A DNA stretch of 64,000 bases, from the NCBI GenBank assembly GCA_022818765.1, contig CP063810.1:1-64000 (forward strand), written 5' to 3'. Source of the stretch: Bordetella sp. (lineage in GTDB: Bacteria; Pseudomonadota; Gammaproteobacteria; Burkholderiales; Burkholderiaceae_B). How positions within the stretch are numbered: the stretch's first letter is position 1; each line of letters opens with the position of its first letter. The notes beneath the pieces were generated by a model that worked only from the letters and a program-made list of their open reading frames with translations, had not been told where the DNA came from and searched no databases. The translations under genes were made by a program, and so were the position numbers. This document shows, piece after piece, positions 52,664 to 64,000 of this stretch.

Positions 52664-55107
52664 ATGATTTTAAGAAAGCCTATATTAGAAGTAACTTTAG
52701 TATGTTTGTTAATTTTATTATTAGCTCAGTCCTTAATTGGTATTTTAAGTTTTTCAGCACTTAATAGGTTAATTTCTGATACCACAGCAAAACGGGCTGA
52801 AGTGACTGCACAACGTGCAGTCAGCAGTATTGAAAATGGATTGCGTTTAGGTAAATCGTTAGCACAGTATTTTGGTTTAGTTGAAACATTTAAAGAAAGT
52901 ATAGATCCTTTAAAAGATATTTTGGGTGCTAGCATTGTTTTGAACAATGGAGATGTAATCAAGATACAAGGTAAGATTGAGGAAGAGCATTTAAATATAA
53001 TAAATATTGTTAATTCCAATAAAACTCATAATTTGCCTAATATAATAGTCCGACGCTCATCTGATTCATTAATGATAATCTTTCAGGAATCTATAATTTT
53101 AGCTAAATCGCTTCATGATACACAAAAACAAAATTCAGGAATATTAGTATTATCTATAGAAAAAGATAATTTAGCAGATCGAACCATTATTGTTGAGAAT
53201 TTACAATTCTTATTGAAAGTTACAGCATTAGTAAGTGTAGCTCTAGTTGTTATTTTTAGGTACTTAGTACCCATAAAAATATTATATAAATCTAAACGTA
53301 ATGTTTTTTTAATACCTTTATTAGCATTAATGCTAGCGCAAGGAATTTATTCTATTCGTACAATTTCAACATTTAGAACCGCATGGATGAATGTCATACA
53401 TCACGATGTTGAAATACTTGCTAAAGGTTTACAAAAAGATTTAAATAGAATTTTAAATTATGGAATAAAAGCATCAAATTTACGTGATGTTGAACTTGTG
53501 TTTTCTCGATTAATAAAAAACTTTCCTATCATTGAAGAAATAGAGTTGATAGATCAAAATGGTGTCATACTTAATCGTGCAGATGCAGCTGGAGCCTTAT
53601 CAACAGATGTATCGTTAATAACGAATAATAAAATTAAAACAGATAAAGATCATAACTTTAAAAAAGTTTTACCGTTAGGAAAAATAAATAATTTAAAATC
53701 TGAGCAAGGAAGTCTTGTGCTCCATTTATCTCCGAGTGTTATTGGATCAGAAGTTCGGGGATGCGCAATGAATGCAATGACAGTTAGCATTGTAGCCTTA
53801 ATAACTGTTGGTGAAATGTTATTGTTACTATCTTTGCTAGTTAATCGAACTTTTTCAAATTATGAGAAAAAACAAAAGTTAATACTTGAAAATAGTAATG
53901 AAATTGGCCATGTTGCTCGTCCTGTAATGTTTGGTTATTTTTTTTCGTGGGCATTACCATTAGGATTTTTACCACTATATGCTCGAAGTTTACCAACAGG
54001 AGGAATTTATATGCCTTCTAATTTGATGTTAGCTATGCCTATTTCTGTGGAAATGGCTTGCAGCTTTCTTACTACATTAATTGCAGGTAAATTAACAGAT
54101 AAAAAAGGTTGGCAAGTTCCAGTTTTATTAGGTTTAATAATGACTTTTTTAGGTATGATAGCTAGCTCTGTAGTTAATAATCTGATTTGGTTTTCAGGAG
54201 CTAGGGATTAGTTGGTTTAGGTTATGGTTTTATTTGGATGGGTTTACAAGGATTTATAGTAACCCATAGCTTACCAAAATTTCGAGGAAGAAACATTACA
54301 ACTGTTATTGCTGGATTATATGCAGGTCATTTATCTGGAGCAGCAGTGGGAAGCTTATTAGTAGAACAATTAGGTTTTCGGGCTATATTCATAATTGGAG
54401 CAATCATGCTATTTATTCCATTAGGAAGTGTTTTAATATTTATGAAGCCTTATATGCATAAAATTAAATGTCGTCATTATGAATATAAACCTTTAAATAA
54501 GATTGAAATAAGTTTAAAGAGTAGTTTATTTTTGTTAAAATCCAAAAATTTTTCATTGGTATTATTTATGAGTATCATCCCATTTTCTATTGCCCAAGTT
54601 GGATTTTTATCCTTTGCTCTTCCATTATATTTAGAATCTGAGGGTGCTGTATCATCTACAAATATCGGTAGAATATTAATGCTCTATGGTTTATGTGTTA
54701 TTTATTTCGGACCACTAATGGGTAGGTTAGCAGATCGAACAACTAATAAAAAATACTGGATTGTATTAGGTGGGGTTATTGGGAGTTCAGGTATATTAGG
54801 TTTATATTTTATTCATGGTATAACAGCAGCAGCGATGGCTGTATTTTTTTTAGCTGTTGCCAGTTGTTGCATTGGATCCTCAGTATTACCTTACATGTTG
54901 GCTATACCCCGAGTTGAGAAATATGGTATAGCAAGTGTCACTGGTTTTCTAAGAGCATCAGACAAGTTAGGACAAATGGTCGGTCCTTTATTTGTAGGAG
55001 TTATGTTTAGCATTACTAATATCAAAATAGGTTTAGCATTTACTGGAGCTCTTTACTTTGGAACTACAATCATTTTTTTATTATTTGCATCTAATAAAGA
55101 AAATTAA
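52664..55107 (+). CDS. Sensor domain-MFS transporter fusion, one frameshift
   Basis: A composite membrane protein of about 814 aa. The N-terminal half has TM (VTLVCLLILLLAQSLIGIL), an extracytoplasmic region of about 150 residues, a further TM pair near residues 180-235, and a second extracytoplasmic region (ILAKGLQKDLNRILNYGIKA ... VLPLGK) resembling Cache modules. The C-terminal 400 residues form a major facilitator with about 12 helices, including an MFS loop GKLTDKKGWQ and GRLADRTTNKKYW. The frame breaks at FSGARD; one G added to GGG at 54204-54206 gives ARGLVGLGYGFIWMG. Divergent from the sensor phosphatase (150-bp shared promoter region). Substrate unknown. Confidence 0.82.
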
Positions 55108-56279
55108 TCATATTGAATTATCTGAACTTCAGTAGATAGACGTGTAAATAGTTCCGCAGCAATTGTTCCTGCAGCTGCAGCTACTTCTTCTACTGGAAGA
55201 TCGCATGTTCCCCATAAGGTAACAGGAGTTCCAATTTTCGCTTTAGGAATTCTAGTCAAGTCAACGACAGAGATATCCATTGAAACTTTTCCTAATAATT
55301 GTGTTTTGGTCGAATCAACAAGAATTGGTGTGCCTGTTGAGGCATGTCTAGGATAACCATCTCCGTAACCACAACTAATGAGACCAATTTTCATATCTTT
55401 GGATGCAATAAATGTCCCTCCATATCCTACTTTATCACCTGCAGAAAGATATTGAATTGCTATTAATTCTGAATGCAAACTCATAGCAGGTTCTAAACCA
55501 AGAGTTTCAGCACTTAAATAAGGAATTGGGCTTGCACCATAAAGAGCTAATCCTGGCCTAACCCAATTTGTATCTTTACAATGCTCGGGATATAATAACA
55601 GAGCAGCTGAATTACCTGTTGATGTCTCTCCTGGTAATCTCTTAATAAGATTATTAAAAGTAATTTCGGAATCATTTATGGATTTTCTATTCTCTGCACA
55701 AGCATAATGGTTAAAATGTCCAATCCCATTAATTAATCTTTTAGAAAGTAATTCTGCTGCTCTATTATATGCATCCTGATAATCAATTTCATTAAATCCA
55801 CAATGATGTGTATCTCCATGATAACGCAGCCACAATGTGCATGATGTTAATGTCTGAGATTCTAAAATTGGGGAATTTTTTAGCCAATCAAGCTGGGCCA
55901 AGTGAGATATTACTAAATGAATATTTGGTACCTTGAACAATAAAGGTATTTCTGAAGGAGCATATAATCCACCATAAACCATAATTGGTTTATTCCATCC
56001 AAAATTTTGGCATTTAATAGCTTCTTTTAAATCAAGAACAGCTATTCCATCTGCCTGTGATAATGCTGGTAACACTTTCATTAAACCATGACCATAAGCA
56101 TTTGCTTTGACTGTAGCCCATACTTTAGTATGAGATGAAGAACCTTTCAATTTTTCTTTTAAGAAAGATAAATTTTTTTCTATTGCAGATTTTTTTAAAT
56201 ATGCATATAAGGGGCGTCCCTTATAATACAAATGATTGCAATGGCTTATTTTACTTTGTCCATAATGTATGTTACACAT
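55104..56279 (-). CDS. alr: Alanine racemase
   Basis: Makes D-alanine for peptidoglycan. 391 aa, PLP fold III. PLP lysine in VWATVKANAYGHG near residue 58, HFNHYACAE, WVRPGLALYGASP, VGYGGTFIA, CGYGDGYPR and LGKVSMDISVVDL. The N-terminus is about 25 residues longer than usual (MCNIHYGQSKI...), with no better ATG before the conserved YLKKSAIEKNL. Convergent with and overlapping the sensor-MFS stop by 4 nt. Confidence 0.95.
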   Translation of the reverse strand: MCNIHYGQSKISHCNHLYYKGRPLYAYLKKSAIEKNLSFLKEKLKGSSSHTKVWATVKANAYGHGLMKVLPALSQADGIAVLDLKEAIKCQNFGWNKPIMVYGGLYAPSEIPLLFKVPNIHLVISHLAQLDWLKNSPILESQTLTSCTLWLRYHGDTHHCGFNEIDYQDAYNRAAELLSKRLINGIGHFNHYACAENRKSINDSEITFNNLIKRLPGETSTGNSAALLLYPEHCKDTNWVRPGLALYGASPIPYLSAETLGLEPAMSLHSELIAIQYLSAGDKVGYGGTFIASKDMKIGLISCGYGDGYPRHASTGTPILVDSTKTQLLGKVSMDISVVDLTRIPKAKIGTPVTLWGTCDLPVEEVAAAAGTIAAELFTRLSTEVQIIQYD

Positions 56280-57100
56280 GAAATTTTATATTTTTTAGTG
56301 ATAATGAATTTAAGTTTTCTTTAGAAATTCATTGAAAATCTTTCCTTTAATCAATGCTATTTAAAATAGTTAAAGAATGGGAATCTTAAATAGCATTGAT
56401 TAAGTAAAAATTTTTTTATTGGATTTATCATGTTTTTATGATAGCGATCTTCCAAATTCAGATAGTTAATATAACAATTTATCTATCTACGAAAATTATT
56501 CTTAAGCTTATTTAAGAAGGTGAAAAGATTGACAGTTATAAGTTTTTCTTTATGTTATGTTGAAAGAAATAGATCTCTTAAAGATTTTTATAATTTTTTA
56601 TTGCTTAAAATAGGTATTTTATATTTTTTTATGTAAATAATTTTTACATCTCATTTTAAAAAAAATGCATACTTTCTATTAATAGGTTCATGTAAAAATC
56701 CCCAGGTGAAATATTTTTCATCAAAAGTTACATACTAACAACTAGCTAATATTGTATAAGGTGATTATAAATATTCTCAATGAATATTATTGATTTTTTA
56801 TGCAAAAGTTATAATAATCATTATAACCCAATCAATATTTTGCAAAAATTTTTTTTATTTATGAAAGTGTTCTCTTGATAAATTTTTTTTGTTATTAAGA
56901 ATGTAATTCAGTAGCTCGATATTTTTATAACTTGTTAGTTTTTTGTTTGTGAAAAGTAATGTATGTAATAATATAATTGTTAGAAAATTATTGATTATTA
57001 GAAAAAATAAGAAAACTGCTTGATTTTCATTAAGTTTATGATTTTCTAGAAAAGAAAAAATATTCATATCCAAATAAAATTGAATTATTACTTATATAAT
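56280..57100. other. Gene-free AT-rich region upstream of alr and the purL remnant
   Basis: About 820 bp with no frame I trust. It holds an 18-bp inverted repeat (annotated) and many A/T tracts. The N-terminal half of purL could once have been here, but no recognisable PurL sequence remains. Confidence 0.5.
56347..56417 (+). terminator. Orphan terminator-like hairpin upstream of alr
   Basis: Perfect 18-bp stem (56347-56364 with 56386-56403), 21-nt loop, followed on the plus strand by gtaaaaattttttt. It would stop a rightward transcript, but the gene to the left (alr) runs leftward, so nothing known feeds it. Confidence 0.5.
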
Positions 57101-58246
57101 ATGATGCAAAATAAATCTATATCATTTAATCCAATGGTTTCTAAATCGGTTTATTTAGAAACCATTGGATTAAATGATAGTATTTTTCAGGTTCTCAAAC
57201 ATTCTTTAAATAACAACAATCTATCTTTAGGAAACCAAAAGAAAGGTAATACTTTAATTAAATCTTGTGATAGTAAAAATTTATCAGAAAATACAGTAGC
57301 TTCGGAAAATTATTCAATTCTATTTGAAGATGAATCAACACATAAAATTTTACTAAAAATTAAAATGTCAATTGCTCATGCAATTACAAATCTAATTTCA
57401 ATAAATATTTCTAGTTTAAAGAATATTTATCTATCAGTGAGTGCAAAAATAGATTTAAAAGATGAAAAAATAATTACCCATGAGTATCTTTACAAATTCA
57501 TAAGTCAGTTCTGTTCATTTAGTCAATTAACCCTTTTATATTTTATGAATTCCAATTTTGAAAAAAATTCGGAAGACCATGAATTTTCTAATTCATTAAT
57601 AACTGTAAAAGCATATTCTCCAATATCACCGGATATAAATATTGCTAGAACAACCTCATTTGATTCGGATATTCGTGAGAAGAGTTTTTTATTATTAATA
57701 GATTTAGGATTTGGGTTAAATCGAATCGGTGGATCATTATTGTCAAAAATTTACAACTTATCCGGCTATCATGTTCCAGAAATTAATTCATTAAAGGATA
57801 TACAGAAATTTTTAGTTTTAATCCGAATACTAATAAGATATCGTTTAATTCTTAGATGTTATGATCGTTCTATCGGAGGTCTATTTTTAACTATTGCAAA
57901 AATGAGTTTTTCAGAAAAAATAGGAATATCAGTTAATTTAGACATGCTCACTTTTGATGATAAAATCACGGATTGGGGAGATTATAAAATTCGTCCAGAA
58001 CAAATCTCTGTGCAACGCAATGAATCATCATTGAAATCATTATTTTGCGAAGAGTTAGGTGCTGTTATTCAAATTCCTGCATCTAAAAGGAATTTAATCA
58101 TGAAAGTCTTGCAAAAATCAGGTTTATCAAAATATTCTCATATTATAGGTACTTTAAATCATTCAGAAAAAATCGAAATTTTTCAGGATGGAAAAAAAAT
58201 ATGGGAAGAATCTATAAAAAATTTATGTCAAATATTGACAGAATAA
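57101..58246 (+). pseudogene. purL: Central fragment of phosphoribosylformylglycinamidine synthase (PurL)
   Basis: An open frame of 382 codons (ATG 57101; open from about 57050) that matches only the central part of PurL, normally about 1300 aa. Recognisable: MSIAHAITNLISINISSLKNIYLSVSAK, LLLIDLGFGLNRIGGSLLSK, RLILRCYDRSIGGLFLTIAKM, LFCEELGAVIQIPASKRN and SHIIGTLN. The N-terminal domain, the first ATP half and the whole C-terminal glutaminase are missing; the frame ends at NLCQILTE, just where the linker to the glutaminase would begin. Conserved stretches alternate with diverged ones (for example CSFSQLTLLYFMNSN, where CPALGISIPVGKDSLSMR is expected). Most likely a decaying pseudogene, although the frame is still open. 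A 27-bp inverted repeat lies near its start. Confidence 0.75.
57120..57179. repeat. 27-bp perfect inverted repeat inside the purL remnant
   Basis: Arms 57120-57146 and 57153-57179 are exact reverse complements with a 6-nt loop (cggttt). It is the longest perfect hairpin I found in the window and lies within the first 26 codons of the remnant frame, encoding the stretch FNPMVSKSVYLETIGLNDS. Confidence 0.9.
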
Positions 58247-62175
<3,929 letters not shown>

Positions 62176-62186
62176 AAAAACTTTCT

Positions 62187-62220
62187 AATAATCATTAATA
62201 TTAATGATTATTTTTATTTA
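62187..62220 (+). terminator. Terminator of eno
   Basis: Perfect palindrome with arms 62187-62199 and 62200-62212 starting 12 bp after the eno stop, followed by TTTATTTA. AT-only stem except two G/C pairs. Confidence 0.65.
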
Positions 62221-62392
62221 ATGTTCCCTACATTTAGTATCAGCAAGATAAGTTTTAAATTTAATTGAATTAATACTGATCGTTTTTGAGATCAGAAATT
62301 GAATATTCAAATATTGAAAATATTAATTAATGTAATTGAAAAATATTTCTAAATTAAGGTTAGACTTTGGGAATTATAGTAATAAAAAAGAA

Positions 62393-63810
62393 TTAATCCT
62401 TAATAACTTTACCTGGATTTAATATCCTAAAAGGATCAAGAGCCTTTTTTATGCGTCTCATAATATCTATTTCTACATTATTTTTATAAATTTGTAATTC
62501 ATCTACTTTTAGCTGACCTACGCCATGTTCCGCACAAATGGAACCCCAAAATCGTTTACATTATCATGAACTATTCTATAGATTTTTTTTTGTTGGTTAA
62601 GTAATTCTTCTTCTTTTTGTTCTGGAGCTTTTGCTACATTGTAATGTAAATTACCATCACCTACATGACCAAAAATAATATGTTTTACATATGGGAAATT
62701 ATTTTGAATAATAGAATTGGTCTTGCTAATAAAATTAGCAATTCCTGAAATTGGAATAGCTATATCATGTTTAATAGATTTACCTAACTCAGATTCAGCT
62801 AAAGGAATACTATCTCTCAAATTCCAAAAACTCTTACTTTGAGATTTATTACTAGAAATAATAGCTGTTATTATTAAGTTTTTCTCAATGCTATCTTCTA
62901 ATAATTTTTCAAATAAATTTTTCAAATAATCTTCTTTTTCATGATTAGATAATTCTATCAAAATAAACCATTGAGATTTTTGGATGATTTGTTTATCAAA
63001 GGGCAAAGGCATTTGAGGAAATACAAGCCTAACAAATTGTATACAATTAGAGTTCATCAATTCAAACGCATTAATCATATATGAGAATTTAGATCTTACA
63101 CGGAAAAAGAATTCAATAGAATCTTCTATAGAATTTAATGCTATCATCGCTGTATATGTAAATGGAGTTCGTGAATATAATTTCAAAGTAGCCGCAGTAA
63201 AAATTCCTAAAGTTCCTTCACTGCCTATGTAAAGATTCCTTAAATCATAACCTGAATTATCTTTGTGAAGGTTCCTTAAACCATCTAAAATTTTACCTTG
63301 AGCTGTTACAACTTCTATACCAAGAGTAAGATTACGCATGTTTCCATAACGAATTACTTGAGTACCTCCTGCATTTGTTGCTAAATTCCCCCCTATTGTG
63401 CATGATCCTTCAGATCCTAAACTTAATGGAAATAAGCGATCTGATGCATTAGCAATATCCTGAACAGAACGTAGAATACATCCTGCTTCAACTGTAATTG
63501 AATTATTCTTTGTATCAATATTCCTTATTTTATTTAAATACATTGTTGAAACAATTATCGAATTACCCGAAGTATCAGGGATACTTCCACCACATAAACT
63601 TGTGTTTCCACCTTGAGGCACTATTGATATGTTATTTTGAATGCATAATTCAACAATTTTAGCAATTTTTGTAGATGTATTAGGTAAAACCACTGCTATA
63701 GCATTGCCTTGATAACGTTTTCGCCAATCTTGCAAAAATGGCTGCATATTATTCCCTGTTAAAACATGATCATAGCCTAAAATATTATTTAAATTAGAAA
63801 TGAAATCCAT
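62393..63810 (-). CDS. FAD-linked oxidoreductase (GlcD/D-lactate dehydrogenase type), one frameshift
   Basis: A flavoprotein oxidising a 2-hydroxy acid. N-terminal FAD-binding PCMH domain: IAVVLPNTSTKIAKIVELC, VPQGGNTSLCGGSIPD, VEAGCILRSVQDIA, GSEGSCTIGGNLATNAGGTQ and LYIGSEGTLGIFTAATL. C-terminal FAD-oxidase domain: HIIFGHVGDGNLHYNV. The frame breaks at NDFGVPFVRNMA; one G added to GGGG (plus-strand CCCC 62544-62547) restores FGGSICAEHGVGQLKVDEL and carries it to the stop at 62393-62395 (about 472 aa). The C-terminal DPFRILNPGKVI is typical. Substrate (lactate, glycolate or 2-hydroxyglutarate) is not determined. Confidence 0.87.
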
Positions 63811-63930
63811 AAAATTAAGCTCAAAAAAACTGTTATAACAAATATAATTTTAAAAAATAATTTCTCAAATTAAATTAAGCATATATTCTAATATTAACTA
63901 GGGAAAAATTAATTAATGCATTCAGTAACG

Positions 63931-63966
63931 TTTGAAAATAAGAGAAAACATTCTCTTATTTTCAAA
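63931..63966. terminator. 16-bp hairpin near the right edge
   Basis: Arms 63931-63946 and 63951-63966, perfectly complementary, 4-nt loop AACA. Only a weak T stretch (aaaacttttc) follows on the plus strand. It may end a gene beyond the window. Confidence 0.5.
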
Positions 63967-64000
63967 AAACTTTTCATGTACTTTATACAAAATATAAAAA

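Noticed and set aside
56855..57073. 72-residue minus-strand frame with a hydrophobic segment upstream of the purL remnant
   Set aside because: No family resemblance and no clear ribosome site. AT-rich DNA readily gives hydrophobic, Asn/Lys-rich frames of this size.

Overview
The window is strongly AT-rich DNA (about 30% GC by eye, not computed) that encodes almost only housekeeping proteins. These show best family resemblance, and in several places typical gene order, to Burkholderiales and especially Alcaligenaceae/Bordetella-type Betaproteobacteria. Examples are carAB-greA-rlmE-ftsH-folP-glmM-pstSCAB, ffs-dnaX-ybaB-recR, and cysS-accA-tilS-lysC followed by tRNA-Ser. Gene order is kept, but neighbours expected in free-living relatives seem to be missing (kdsA between pyrG and eno, phoU after pstB, a DNA glycosylase between cysS and accA). 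They are replaced by gene-free AT-rich stretches with strong hairpins. This suggests a host-restricted symbiont with a reduced genome. A Kinetoplastibacterium-like organism is a plausible but unproven candidate. I see no IS elements, prophage, CRISPR array or rRNA genes.

Layout. 1-8.8 kb: rpe, mltA, a UbiH-type hydroxylase, clpB, a TauE-type exporter and the Sua5 tRNA-modification enzyme. 8.9-18.1 kb: tRNA-Arg, an AddB-like and an AddA-like helicase/nuclease pair, SRP RNA, dnaX, ybaB, recR. 18.2-33.3 kb: tal, carAB, greA, rlmE, ftsH, folP, glmM, pstSCAB. 33.4-38 kb: three tRNAs, dapA, mutS. 38-47.3 kb: suhB-like, terC, uppP, lpxH, cysS, accA, tilS, lysC. 47.3-49.2 kb: two tRNAs and a glutamate-cysteine ligase. 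49.3-55.1 kb: an unusual signalling cassette made of a solute-binding protein without ABC partners, a Cache-HAMP-SpoIIE phosphatase and a divergent sensor-MFS fusion. 55.1-64 kb: alr, a remnant of purL, pyrG, eno, and an FAD-linked oxidoreductase.

Reading-frame breaks. Ten genes (mltA, clpB, sua5, addA-like, rlmE, glmM, mutS twice, the SpoIIE phosphatase, the sensor-MFS and the FAD oxidoreductase) are split. In every case restoring ONE base to a run of identical bases (A, G or C) rejoins the full-length protein. All eleven shifts are losses and none are gains. tRNA-Arg(UCU) also appears one C short in its anticodon arm. The uniform direction and the hit in a structural RNA suggest homopolymer under-calling in the sequence. 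Polymerase slippage or early gene decay is the alternative. I annotate these genes at full length.

Most interesting biology. (1) The cassette at 49.3-55.1 kb. (2) An AddA-like helicase whose nuclease motif is lost, next to an AddB-like partner that keeps its nuclease motif but lacks most of the expected iron-sulphur cysteines. (3) A SuhB-like protein with metal-ligand Asp residues changed to Asn, consistent with a kept non-enzymatic role. (4) An open 382-codon central fragment of PurL carrying a 27-bp perfect inverted repeat. (5) Several orphan terminator-like hairpins in gene-free DNA.
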